DNA from: Prunus persica
Taxonomy: Eukaryota; Streptophyta; Magnoliopsida; Rosales; Rosaceae
Length of the DNA stretch: 64,000 nucleotides
Assembly: GCF_000346465.2 (NCBI RefSeq)
Contig: NC_034016.1
Coordinates: 6,114,362-6,178,361 of the forward strand
Reading direction: 5' to 3'
Shown here: positions 9,960-21,137 of the stretch, one piece after another
Numbering within the stretch: position 1 is the first letter of the stretch
Layout of the letters: the number at the start of each line of letters is the position of its first letter
The notes under the pieces: generated by a model
The model's database searches: none
Told to the model about the DNA's origin: nothing
The model's input: the letters and a program-made list of their open reading frames with translations, nothing else
Program-made: the position numbers and the translations under genes

Positions 9960-11275
9960 AAAAAAGTACCATTTGGATTTTCTTAATTACTTTTTTTCTT
10001 CTCCTCCTGGTTTTTTATTTAAAACTTTATTTCCCTTATGTTATATAGAGAGATGGAGGAGATGGAGACAGATGTCGTGAGGTATGCAAGACGTTTGTCG
10101 AAACACTACTTATAGTTGGTAATGAGCAAATATGGTCTCTATGTTGTTAACTGCAAAAATTAGTGCCGAGGGGATAGTAGAAAAGAGCCCGACTTGCAGG
10201 CCAGTGCTTTCAGTTTCGAACTTCATAATACTGTGGTATTGTGTGTGTGAGAAATTTATATCCTTTTGTAGTTTTAAAATACCGATCATATAGAATGGTC
10301 AGGGGACTGCTGCCATCCGATGATGCAGGCTTCCTAAAAAATTCCAGATTTTCATGAGACTGCTTAGCCTCCTTCAACGGATCATGTCGATTTTAAAAAG
10401 AAAAAGAAAAAGAATTTAAAAATATGTGGAACAAACAAATGAACGCAAATACTTGGGGATTGTATTTTGATAGAGCATCGGAAAATTTGCCATATGTCAA
10501 CCTCACACTCCATGGGACAGAGAATCTGCTTGCTTGTAAATAAATTATATATTTTTTTGGGCATTGCCCTATAAACCAAATATAAATTCCATTTTATTAA
10601 CTACCGTACATGTCCTCCATAACCAAGACAACCAAGAGAGCTTTCATGTTTCCTTGTTTTATGTCATTTTTGAGGATTTGAAGGTCCCTCTGGACTCATT
10701 CAAACGGCTATTTCAAAGAAAAATGCTCACCAGCTAATTCCATTGAGCTTTGAGCCCTGCCCATCCACCTTTTTCTTTTTTCTTTTTTTTTAATTTTAAT
10801 ATATATAAAAAATAATAATTTTTTTATATGCGCATATTGCTAGCTATATCTTTTCTGCTAAACACCCCCCCCCCCCCCCCCAAAAAAAATGCCATTGTTA
10901 TTCTAAATTATAAATAGTTTGTATCTTGGAATAAACAAATGAGAAGTTTTAAACTTTATATGGTGTGAAAAATGCAACAAGCCATTGAAAAAGTCAATTT
11001 GCTAATTAATTACTTCGATCAATATCTACATTTCAAAATGTTGATTTGAAACTCATTGTTCCTTGATGAGCAAGAGGTCTTCAAAACACATAATTAATTA
11101 TGACTTTCTTGTAATTTACACCATATATACTTGATGCTTTGCAAATTTGAACAATCTTTGTTGTTAATAGTATCAAATTTGAATAGCGGTCTTCTCACAT
11201 AAAAGCTAATTTGACAAGTATTTTGGGAGAGGAAAAAGTGAGTTTGACATTAACAGAGCCAACAAACACATATTT
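9960..11275. repeat. Duplicated segment, copy A (L7/L12 3' flank)
   Basis: This noncoding segment matches 16862-19035 downstream of the GRAS gene. Shared blocks, in the same order, include AGTACCATTTGGATTTTCTTA (9966), GATGGAGACAGATGTCGTGAGG (10062), CAGGCTTCCTAAAAAATTCC (10327), CAAACGGCTATTTCAAAG (10700) and AAAAAGTGAGTTTGACAT (11234). Copy A lacks the MITE and hAT element seen in copy B. It contains no gene. Confidence 0.85.
10865..10881 (+). repeat. Homopolymer of 17 C
   Basis: A run of 17 C followed by 8 A. Such long C tracts are rare in AT-rich plant spacers and the length is prone to sequencing error. Confidence 0.8.
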
Positions 11276-11431
11276 TTATAGACTAATTATAATATTTGAA
11301 GCATTACACACATGCAATGTAATGTGATGAACTTATTAAGTGGGCCCGTAAAATGAAAGAAGGTGATCAAGTAGAAAGTGACAATAAGTAAATTAAACTT
11401 ACGTTTATTTTAATACTGAATTTACGTACAC

Positions 11432-12704
11432 TCTCGTTTGGTATACTGTATTAGACTCTGGATAGGAGTAAATAGTCTATGTCAAGTGTTTGGTGTTAAC
11501 TTGTATTATTTAATTACCCGACTATTTTATACGGGTTGGGCTTTTAATACTCTCATTACCTGACTAACTAATACAACCCACACACCCAGGTTTAGATAAT
11601 ACACACTTAATTATATGGCTAGGGAAAAAGAACATGCGTTCTACGAAAAAAATCAAACGCTCTTTTCATCTTCTTCTCCCTAGGGTTGTTCTCTACTATC
11701 TTCTCCACAGGTTATTTTCTTCACTCTTCTCCAGGTATCCATCTCTCACTCTCTCTCTTTTTCATACTCTCTCCAATATGCTTTATATATTTCAAATTTT
11801 TAGTGGAAATTAGGTTATGATTTTTTTTTTTGCATTTTTTTTAATCGAATATTTTCTTTGTATGTGATATAGTGATTCGACGTTGTGGGAATATTTAGAT
11901 TGTTGGTATTAAATAGAGTATTGCCAGTTTTCGTCCAAAAACAAACAACTGTGCTAGTGTTGGTAGTTTAGTTGAATACATACATACCTGACGACTAGGA
12001 GAGCAAAATTACAAAATTAAAATTGTATGAACCTGAATTCTAGGAACCATTTTTTTTTTCTTTGTCAATTGCTATTAGAAAAGCAAAGATGGACTTGTCT
12101 ATTAATGACCAAATTAAGGCACTACGGTTAATTTTGGAGAAAGCAAGTGATGAAAAAGCATTCATGACATTGGATGGTGCTATGAGAAAAGCATTTGTTC
12201 TTCTCTTACTTGGGGCGAGGGAGTTGTGATTCACTCTTTGATGTAGTTTGGTTTATGAACAACTTTCTCTTTTGCTCTTATCACCTTAATATGTGATCAC
12301 TTTGAATTATACATTATTTGGTACTGTTTTTATTAACGTATGCGAGTATGTTGGAATTTTTATGAGATACTGCAATTATGATAATGGGTTATATGAGAAA
12401 AATCTTGGCAAAAACAATTGAAAAACAAATCTTGTCATATGAATCTTACCAAAAAAAAATTTGTGTCATTTGAATCTCAATTTTCATTAAAATTATCAAA
12501 TATTTTTTTAAATATTTTTATTTATAAATAGTCTGATCTGATGTTATCCGAAACATCACCAAACACAGTATAACTTAATCAGATTATTTATCCGGAACAG
12601 CACCAAACGCCTTATAATATTATGGATAAACAGTCAGTACTCTCCAGAACAGATTAATACTATCCGACGGAAATTAGTCAGTACAGTCCGACGTACCAAA
12701 CGAG
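11432..12704. mobile_element. Candidate non-autonomous DNA transposon (TIR CTCGTTTGGTA)
   Basis: The segment opens with CTCGTTTGGTATACTG and closes with the inverted form ACGTACCAAACGAG. The subterminal parts on both sides repeat the words GTTTGGTG/CACCAAAC and TAATC/CCGGA motifs. The interior holds a pyrimidine-rich leader-like stretch (11640-11760) and no convincing coding sequence. The terminal match is short and I could not find a clean target-site duplication, so the family is uncertain (PIF/Harbinger or hAT are possible). Confidence 0.45.
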
Positions 12705-15060
12705 CTGAGTTTAAGTATTTTTTAATTTAAAATTATATACTTTTTACAAATATATAAAATATGTCTATTAAGCATACAATACATGTATTATACACGTACG
12801 TACATATTCTTCATGTTGAAGTCATTTTTTTACAACATAAACTGCGGTCTCAACTTCCCCTATCCTCTCACAAGCCAAAAAACCCTAACCCACCCTTTAG
12901 TGCCGCATGGGGAGGAGGAGTGGGGGGCAACCTCTGCCTCTCCTCCTAACCCCCTATCTCGCCCCTATCTTCCTCCTCTCTCTTCCCTCTCAACCCCTCT
13001 CTCTTTCTATATGCCCCTTTTTTTCTTCTCCTCTTTCCTTTCCTTTCCCTTGGATCTTGGTTTTGTTTTTTGCTTGGCTGTAATAAGAGTTACAAGTGGT
13101 GCTATCTTTCTTGGCAGAGGTAGTGGCATCGACGTCGGTTGAGGTAGTAACGATTGCTATGCTGGTTCGTATATGATGTGGAAGCAAACACTATGAAACA
13201 CCATTGTCGTTATGATTTAGTTGCCTCTTTTGGCCCACATATACAGGGTTTTGGCTCTAGCTTAATGTTTGGAGTTACAATAATGAAAGTTATTGGTTTG
13301 TGTGGATTGGGGTTTAGCCGATGCGGCACTGAGGGTTTAGCCGATATGGCGATATGGATTTCTTCAGTTGCCGGAGAGGATGTGGCAGTGTTCCTGTTTC
13401 TTGTTTAACTTATTAGAAATTTGCTATACTTTTTATTTGAATTCTCGAGAACTCTTTAGGAGTTTGATGTGTTTTGTATTCTAGTTTTCGACTGCAATAT
13501 AGATCTGCCGTTTCTACCATTGCGCGGTTGAGATATATTGTTACGAGTCCTTTGAGATGCTGAATCAAGGGGTTGAGTATTTGTTGGTTTAAGCGTAATT
13601 TTCTCTGGATCAAATCAACATGTTGTTGTGTTTGGTCACTGGAGATGTTGTACCCAATTTAGCTCTTTTGTGGCTTTGTACTATGATATATTTCATCAAT
13701 AATTACTAATGTTTCTTCTCAACCCAAAAAGAAAAAAAAGAAGATATCTTTTACAAATTTTGAATTGTACCTGTAAACTTCACGTATTAGACACATTTTC
13801 ACAATTTATGGAATAAAGAAACTATACATTAAATACCATACGCTAGCCGAATTTTTTATTTTTGTATTTTGATAGCCAATGCAATTTCATTAATAGGAGG
13901 GGAAATACAGAGATATGAAGAACATAGCCGACGAAGGGTTCTTGGAAACAACAAAATAAGATACAAACAATAAACATAACCATTGCAAGACAATAAGTAA
14001 AACAGTTCCATATCTTGAAGACCCACCTCACTAGGAACTAAAGGACATAAGAGGATCTATAGAACCACTGCATCTAGTGATGCAGGAACATCACGTGAGA
14101 GATCAGAACTTTCTACTGGTTTGGAATTTTTGGATGTGAAACACCTACAAGTGAAAATAAATCATGCTCATTGCTCAATTTTCACTAAGATACATGGTCA
14201 CAAACATCTCTCAAACACCTTTAATCCACAAAATCAAATAGCTCCAAAACTCAACACAAAGGTCTAATGGAGATCCACCACATCAACCCCAAAACTGCAT
14301 GGCCAACACATCAGAGGCCAAAGAACGATGGATTTACACATGAGGAGGGAAAATTAAACTCACGGTGGATGAAGGGTTTCATTTTCCCCCAGTAAATAAT
14401 TTCTCAAGAATAAACTTGTCAAACATGAGAAAGTAAATAATTTCCCGTAAACCAAATGAAGCCTAACTATAATTGACATTCGCGATGGACAGATACCTTT
14501 TTCAACAACATTATAGAGATACATGTAGACTTTTTTTAACACCCTGATGTGTTTAATTCCATTGGAGTCAACTAAGATCAAAATCTATTTGACAAAGTGG
14601 GAGCTACCATTTTTCTCTATAGCATCAAATGCCAGTCATTTTCAGGAATTAAAAAAAAAAAGGAAGTAAAGGGGAATATTGCAACATGGTATTGATTTGG
14701 TGGGGGAAAAACTAGAAACTAGCATTTGTTAGGGCATGTATCTAGAAGCAATATTGCCAATGGCGACAAGTCTTCAAGGACGGTAGGTTTGATACCCTAA
14801 TTTTTCCCCGCTGTTTTTTGTCGAATGCGTACGGCATCTTCTTAGCCTTCCGAAATACCAAAGGATGGGATTAAATTAAGGACTAAAAATCAAACACTTT
14901 TCATAAATTTCCAAAAACATGCTTAATATCTTGATCAAAAGGATCAATATGTTTTCTTGATCAAAGACGCTGATTCTCAAGAATAAAAAGATACCCATCT
15001 TGTCTCTCCCTCTCATAGTTAAAATTAAAAATTAAAAGGTTTTATTCTCCAATATCTCTC
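12705..15060. other. Intergenic, no gene supported
   Basis: A pyrimidine-rich tract at 12850-13070 resembles a 5' leader but no open frame with a recognisable product follows. The stretch 13860-14640 has a minus-strand reading reminiscent of the 3' end of a LINE (ATTAATGAAATTGCATTGGC then A-rich), which I cannot confirm. Confidence 0.4.
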
Positions 15061-15200
15061 TTGTTTTTTGTTCCATTCCCATGTGATGACAGAAAGGAAT
15101 TTTCATTATGAGATATTCCATCCCACCTCCTTCCATAAATGCTCTTCCATCATCTTTTCCCTCATATGTTCTCAATCTAGTACTAAATTCACTCACTCAT

Positions 15201-15203
<3 letters not shown>

Positions 15204-15249
<46 letters not shown>
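15204..15249 (+). repeat. CT microsatellite in the GRAS 5' leader
   Basis: About 23 CT units end one base before the ATG at 15251. A longer open frame starting at 15068 merely reads Ser-Leu through this repeat and was not chosen as the start. Confidence 0.95.
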
Positions 15250-15250
<1 letters not shown>

Positions 15251-15252
<2 letters not shown>

Positions 15253-16657
15253 GGAAGACATCGATGAGGAGGAGCTTTTGAATCTTAGCCTGGCAATTGT
15301 TACAACTTCAGGGGGTGAAAGAGTGAAGAAGAGGAAGAGAAGAGATCACAAAAATGTTTTGGTTAGTCCTCTAAATTCATATGAAGGTTGTGAAGGGAAG
15401 ATATTCAGGCTGCTTCAAATGAGGGAACAAATGCTGAAGCTAGACCACAAGAAGAAAGGAGCTCATGTGCTTGATGAAGATGGAAAAGGCCTCCATTTGA
15501 TCCACATGCTGCTCATAACAGCCACTGCGGTTAATGAAAACAATGTGAGCTCAGCCTTGGAGAATCTGAGTGAGTTGTACAAGAGTGTTTCCTTATGCGG
15601 CGACTCCGTTCAACGAGTAGTTGCTTATTTTGCAGATGGCTTGGCTGCAAGGCTTCTCACCCGAAAATCACCCTTTTTTGACATGATCATGAAGGAACCA
15701 ACAAGTGATGAAGAGTTCATGGCGTTTACATCTCTCTACCGGGTTTCTCCATACTACCAGTTTGCTCATTTTACAGCTAACCAAGCAATCATTGAGGCAT
15801 TTGAGAAGGAAGAAGAGAAGAACAATCGTGCGTTACATGTTATTGATTTTGATGTCTCGTATGGATTTCAATGGCCTTCTCTTATACAATCTCTCTCCGA
15901 AAAGGCAACCAGTGGCAATCGAATATCACTCAGAATAACTGGGTTTGGACAAAGCATGGATGAACTACGCGAGACAGAGAACAGACTGATAAGCTTCTCA
16001 AAGGGTTTTCGCAATCTTATTTTCGAATTCCAAGGGTTGTTGAGAGGCTCAAAGCTCATAAACTTGAGGAAGAAGAAAAACGAAACGATTGCAGTGAATT
16101 TGGTTTTTCATTTGAACACTTTGAGCAATAGTTTGAAGATATCTGACTCATTAAAATCTGTACATTTACTTAACCCTTCCATTGTAATCTTGGTTGAACA
16201 AGAAGGAAGCAGAAGCCCTAGAAGTTTCTTGTCAAGATTCATGGAGTCTTTGCATTACTTTGCTGCCATGTTTGATTCTTTAGATGATTGCCTACCTCTA
16301 GAGAGTACTGAAAGGTTGAGCATTGAGAAGAACCATCTTGGAAAAGAGATCAAATCCATGCTCAATTACGACATCGACGATGTAAATTGTTCGAAAATCG
16401 AAAAGATGGAAACATGGAAGGCTAGGATGGAGAGCCATGGTTTTGAAGGAATTAATCTAAGCTCCAAGTCCAAGATACAAGCAAGACTTCTTTTGAAAAT
16501 CAGGACACATTATTGTCCCCTTCAGTTTGATGGAGAGAGCAGTGGTGGGAGTACTGCTGGGTTCAAGGTTTTTGAAAGAGATGATGGAAGAACAATATCT
16601 CTAGGGTGGCAAGACAGGTATCTGCTTACAGTTTCTGCATGGAACTGTGTACCATAA
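15251..16657 (+). CDS. GRAS-family transcriptional regulator (possibly RAD1-type)
   Basis: This is an intronless gene of 468 codons, complete. The ATG at 15251 is chosen because the protein then begins MEDIDEEELLNLSLAIV, an acidic leader, followed by a basic KKRKRRDHK stretch (about residues 25-35) that could be a nuclear signal. GRAS motifs appear in order: LHR I (about 79-145, GKGLHLIHMLLITATAV), VHIID (LHVIDFD at 195-201, then QWPSLIQSL), LHR II, a PFYRE-like region (AVNLVFHLN) and the C-terminal SAW motif WQDRYLLTVSAWN. GRAS proteins are nuclear regulators in hormone, root and symbiosis pathways. The whole-protein look suggests the RAD1/SCL group linked to arbuscular mycorrhiza, but this assignment is from memory of the family and is uncertain. 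No damage is visible. Confidence 0.93.
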
Positions 16658-16885
16658 ATATATAAACTCTTATATATATCTTCTTCTAACACATTCATCA
16701 TCATTTTTGTAATCTTTTGCAGACAATAACTTTGGAATTAAGAAAATATTGTTTACTGATACACATCAGATTTTATCCCATAACAAGAAATTGACCATCT
16801 CTTGTTTTCATGTCCCCTTTAGAACTTGGCTTCTCTTCAATGTACATTTAACATTTTATCGAAAAGTACCATTTAGATTTTCTTA

Positions 16886-17232
16886 GGACCTATTTGATAA
16901 TTATTTCAATTTTAATTTTTAATTTTTAGTTTTTTCATTTATCATTATTGTGCTAGAGTATAGAGGAAAACGAGTGAGAATGGAAATGAATGAGAGTGGA
17001 GATGAAATTGAGATGGAAGATAAGAGGGGGGATGAGAAGGAGGAATAACAAAAGTAAAAACAAAAATAAAACTGAAATTTATTTGAAATTATTTTCACTT
17101 TTATTACTCATCCCTCTCATCCCTCTCTCTCAATCTTATCCTTACTCCCATTCTCAATCTTATTTTCCTTATACTCTAGTACAAAAAAATAAAAACTAAA
17201 AGCTAAAACTGAAATTATTATCAAACGGGCCC
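16886..17232. mobile_element. PIF/Harbinger (Tourist-like) MITE, 347 bp
   Basis: The element starts GGACCTATTTGATAATTATT and ends AATTATTATCAAACGGGCCC, giving imperfect terminal inverted repeats of about 30 bp of the form GGGCCCGTTTGATAATAATT. It is flanked by TTA on both sides (16883-16885 and 17233-17235), the 3-bp target duplication of this superfamily. The duplicated segment near 9985 reads TTTTCTTAATTAC without the element and serves as an empty site. It has no coding capacity. Confidence 0.85.
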
Positions 17233-17335
17233 TTAGTTATTTTCCCTTTTGTTAAAGAGAGATGGAGGGGATGGAGACAGATGTCGTGAGGTATTCAAGA
17301 TGTCTGTCAAAACACTAAGTACAGATCCTGATGAG

Positions 17336-18220
17336 CAGGGGCGGCCCTGGGGTGGCGCAAGTGGTGCCACCGCACAGGGCCTCCGATTCTTAAGGGCCCC
17401 CCGAAAAAAAATTTCTTTATAGTATATATATTAATATTATAGGAATTGTATATATAGTATAGCGTGCTAGACATTTGCACAAGGGTGTGTCTGGTGGAGT
17501 TAGCTCCAGCGCTTCTCCATTTAACGTAGTGCCAGAGTTCGATTCTTGCTGAAATCGGTCTATATGCTGTTTTTATATCCCCCAAACACTTTCTACTCCG
17601 ATCATTCTTTTAAAAAATTTTATAAAAAAAATTTCTCATCTAAGAAAAGTACTTTTTTCATTCAAAACAAAACCAAAAAAACTTCATGGCTTCTTCTTTT
17701 CTTTTAAACTCTGATTTTCTGGTAAGTAATCATCATCATTCATCAATCTCTCTTTGGTTCTTTTTTCAATCCTTTGACAATTTTAGTTATTCTTTCAATT
17801 TCAGGAATTTCAACACCAAAAAGAGAAAACCCTAATTCCTATGTTCATAAAGAACACTCAAAATCAAATAGTCAAATTCAAATTTCAGGAATTTGTGTGC
17901 AACTACTCTTTAATTTGTGATTGCTAATTTTTTTTCCTATTAAACACAAATTGCTTATTGGAGGTAGCAAAGGACCTTGTAGGGGCACAATGAGCTTATT
18001 TTTGTACCAAACATTTAATTTTATCAAATAGAAACATTTAAATTTTTATGAATTTGATTTCTGATTGTCATTACATATTTATTCATGACTTTTAGTTATA
18101 AAAAAAATTGTTTATGACATTAAGTTATACCAAATTTTTATTTATAGTATTTCGTATTAGATTATGTGAAGCCCCAACTTAAGTTCGCACAGGGCCCTCA
18201 AAATCTCAAGAACGGCCCTG
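17336..18220. mobile_element. Non-autonomous hAT element, 885 bp
   Basis: Ends are CAGGGGCGGCCCTGG and the inverted ...AAGAACGGCCCTG. A perfect 8-bp target duplication, CTGATGAG, lies at 17328-17335 and 18221-18228, as expected for hAT. Copy A of the host duplication lacks the insert at the equivalent point (near 10120). The inside is AT-rich without a transposase. A GAGTTCGATTC word near 17532 resembles a pol III B box and could mark a SINE fragment. Confidence 0.9.
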
Positions 18221-19516
18221 CTGATGAGTAATTATTCTCTATGTTAACTACTAAAAAATTTGTTAAATAATTAATTAATTTTTAAACTAACCAGCATGGA
18301 GAATGGTCAGGAGACTGCTACCTGATGATGCAGGCTTCCTAAAAAATTCCAGATTTTCATGAGACTGCATAGCCTCATTTAACGGATCATGTCCATTTTG
18401 AAAACAAAAAAAGAAAATAAAAATATGTGGAACAAACAAATGAACGAAAATACCTGGGGATTGTATTTGATAGAGAGGCATGGGAGAATTTGCCATATGT
18501 CAACCTCACACTCCATGGGACTCATTCAAACGGCTATTTCAAAGAAAAAGCTCACCAGCTAATTCTATAAGCCCTCCCTTTTTTTTTTCTTTTTTTTTCT
18601 TTTTTTTTTTAACATAAAGAAATAAGAAAAAGAAATAATATATATTTTCTGTTATACCCTAAAGAAATTAATGAGAAATATTAAAATTTATATGGTGCGA
18701 AACATGCAACAAACCATTGAAAAAGTCAATTAGCTAGTCAAGAATGTACTAATTAATTACTTTGGTCTTTCGAAAACTCATTGTTCCTTTAGGAGCAAAA
18801 GGTCTTAAAAACATTTAATTAATTACGACCAAAGTTGAACTTTCTTGTAAATGACACCACACTACGCTTTGCAAATTTGAACAGTCCTTACTTATTTATA
18901 GTGAACAAAAGCAAATCAAATTCGAATGGCGGTCTTTTCAAATAGAAGTGAATTTCACATGTTTTTTTAAGAGAGAAAAAAGTGAGTTTGACATGAGCAG
19001 AACCAACAATAAACACATATTTTATTATTTAAATATAACATTAAAAGTTATTATCAAAACCAGAGAAAGCTTTCCTTGAATCCCGTTAGAGGTTTGATGT
19101 TCTTCAGCTTTTGGTGGACCTATGTTGATCTATACTTCTTATAACAGATCTATTGTCTCATATTTGGGTTGGCTTTGGTTGTGCCTCAACTTGTGAGGTA
19201 TTCTTTGAGGAGTTGCAGCTTGGACATGATTGATGCATTGTTCATCAGAGGCGGCCCTGGCCAGGACGACCAGGACTACAGCTTTGGGCCCAAAGCTAAG
19301 AGGGGCACACATATTTTTTTTTATAGCCCATATATGTGTATATTATAAAAAAAAATTATTTTAAAAAAATAATAAAAAAAAGAAAAGGAACCAAACCTTC
19401 AAAACTAGAAGGAGCCGTTCCTGATATGGTGTGGTGGCATGTCACAAATCACTTTTTGATACTCTCAAGGAAACTTCCTTACTTGGAAAACAAAGTCAAA
19501 TACATATTATATTATA

Positions 19517-19806
19517 CTAGCCCTTTGGCACACACTGACTCATGTGCCAATTGGTTTTTATTTTTATTTTTATTTTATTTTTAGAATTAAGAAAAAATAA
19601 TATGGGTAGTTATGTTCCATAAAAATAGGACCTATTATCTGATTTTGTTTTTAATTTTAATTTTTTTAATATAAAAAATGTGAATTTACAATATTATCCT
19701 CATTTAATTAATAATTTTAATTCTTAATGTTTGAATTAACCAAGGGCATTTTCTAGTATTTTGAATGTTTCACCATTCTCTGTCTTTTGCTTTATATATA
19801 TATAGA
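19517..19806 (-). mobile_element. Small Helitron, copy A
   Basis: Read leftward, the element starts TCTATATATATATAAAGC and ends GGGCTAG, with a hairpin (TTGGCACA...TGTGCCAA) about 5 bases before the end. It lies between A and T. These are the Helitron hallmarks: 5' TC, 3' hairpin plus CTRR, insertion in AT, no target duplication. It has no coding capacity. It shares its body with copy B at 20109 but its 3' hairpin differs. Confidence 0.8.
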
Positions 19807-20108
19807 TAATAAAAGAAAAACAAAACATTGGGAAATTAAACAAAGATAAACCAACATGCTTCTTCTTCTTCTTTTTTTAATCAAAAAGCAAAAAGGGTCT
19901 TAAACACAACACAAGAAGACTGTCAAATGCAAGCAAAGTTTTATTTTTATTTTTTGTGATTCTCTTCTTCTCCAACATTGAGTTGGAAAACAATCCTCCA
20001 CAAGACCAGACCAGTGCCTTTCTTTCAAAGTTTTATTTATTTATCATATCTTTTAAGGTTCTTCCTTTTTTTTATAGATAGATATAGATGTATAAATTTT
20101 ATAATACA

Positions 20109-20396
20109 CTAGCCTCTCCGCACGCGCTTCCGCGCTTGCGAGAGGCTTTTTTTTAAAAAAATTTAAATTTATTTTACAATTAAAAAAGATAATGGGTAGT
20201 TGTGTTCTATAAAAATAGGATCCATTATCTGCTTTTTCTTTTTCTTTTTCTTTTTTAAAATATAAAAAAGTGTGAATTTACCGTATTATCCTTATTTAAT
20301 TAATAATTTGAATTCTTAATGTTTGCATTAACCAAAGGCATTTTCTGGTATTTGGAATGTTTCACCATTCTCTGCCTTTTGCTTTATATATATAGA
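20109..20396 (-). mobile_element. Small Helitron, copy B
   Basis: Read leftward, it starts TCTATATATATAAAGC and ends GAGAGGCTAG between A and T. The 3' hairpin is GC-rich (CGCAAGCGCGGAAGCGCGTGCG). The body (AATGGTGAAACATTC, TAATTAATTAAAT, CTACCCAT blocks) matches copy A closely. It has no coding capacity. Confidence 0.82.
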
Positions 20397-20510
20397 TTAT
20401 ACACATCTTTATTAACTTTTTTTTTTGTTTTGTTATTATGTTGTGTTTATTATAAAAATCAAACTATCACCTCCAGTTGGCAAGCTACCTAGTGCCTCAA
20501 TGACAGGTGT

Positions 20511-20872
20511 TGTGAGAATGTGAAGATAAAAAGTCCCACATAGGAAAGTTAGAAAACCTTACAAGGGCTTATAAGAAGTTGGGCTACTCCCCTTATTACC
20601 AATTAGTTTTGGGGTGGAACCTCAACTTCCTCCATGGTATCAGAGCAAGGCTTCAAGTGTTGGGCCCAACGACCACACGTGCTCCCACGTCACCCAACAT
20701 GTGTTGTCCATGTGTTAGACTTGAAAATTTGTTACACGTGCGGGGGCATGTGAGAATGTGAAGACAAAAAGTCTCATATTAGAAAGTTAGAAAACCTTGC
20801 AAGGGCTTATAAGGAGTTGAGCTACTCACCCCATTGCCAATTAGTTTTGGGGTGGAACCTCAACTTCCTTTA
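20511..20872 (+). mobile_element. TRIM retrotransposon, 362 bp
   Basis: Two 124-bp terminal repeats (20511-20634 and 20749-20872) start TGTGAGAATGTGAAGA and end TTCCTCCA/TTCCTTTA. Immediately after the first is TGGTATCAGAGC (20635-20646), the initiator-Met tRNA primer site. CGGGGGCA before the second is the polypurine tract. GGTGT at 20506-20510 and 20873-20877 is a perfect 5-bp target duplication. There is no coding region, as is usual for these miniature elements. The repeats differ at about 12 positions, so the insertion is not recent. Confidence 0.92.
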
Positions 20873-21137
20873 GGTGTTCGAAACCTGTTGGAAGCACTTT
20901 GTGGCCATGGAAATTTCAAAAGACAAAAAAGAAAAAGAAGAAGAAATTTTTCCAAGTGTAAGAGGATCTTTGAATAAATATTTTGTTAAAAAGAGCAATG
21001 CTTCACTTGAAAATTTACCAAATGCATCTAACCAGTGTTTAATATTGATAAAAATTGTAATTTTAGTGTTTAATTTGTCTAAAGGGGCACACTTTCGAAA
21101 TTTGCCCAGGGCCTTAGAAAACCCTAGACCGGCTCTG

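Larger units (their letters stand above)
16862..19035. repeat. Duplicated segment, copy B (GRAS 3' flank)
   Basis: Counterpart of 9960-11275, starting at AAAAGTACCATTTAGATTTTCTTA downstream of the GRAS stop. It is longer because two transposons (16886-17232 and 17336-18220) sit in it. Outside these, the blocks follow the same order as copy A, with diverged bases and indels, down to about 19030. Confidence 0.85.
19246..21137. mobile_element. hAT element with nested insertions, 1892 bp
   Basis: Ends are CAGAGGCGGCCCTGG and the inverted CTAGACCGGCTCTG, closely related to the ends of the element at 17336. Flanks TTGTTCAT (19238-19245) and CTGCTCAT (21138-21145) match at 6 of 8 bases, so they are probably an aged 8-bp duplication. 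Near 20910-21060 a plus-strand reading (MEISKDKKEKEEE...RGSLNKYFVKKSN) resembles the N-terminus of TTF/ZMYM-type hAT transposases; the rest of the transposase is missing. Two Helitrons and a TRIM lie inside it. Confidence 0.75.

Noticed and set aside
13843..14581. LINE 3' end
   Set aside because: Only a vague resemblance; no reverse transcriptase or endonuclease motif and no target duplication.
15068..15250. Longer N-terminus for the GRAS protein
   Set aside because: It would translate the CT microsatellite as Ser-Leu repeats; the ATG at 15251 gives a normal acidic GRAS start.
17460..17590. tRNA gene, from a B-box-like GAGTTCGATTC
   Set aside because: No cloverleaf or acceptor stem; at most a SINE fragment within the hAT element.
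20511..20872. Cassandra TRIM with a 5S rRNA promoter
   Set aside because: No 5S-like internal control region could be seen in the repeats; kept as a generic TRIM.
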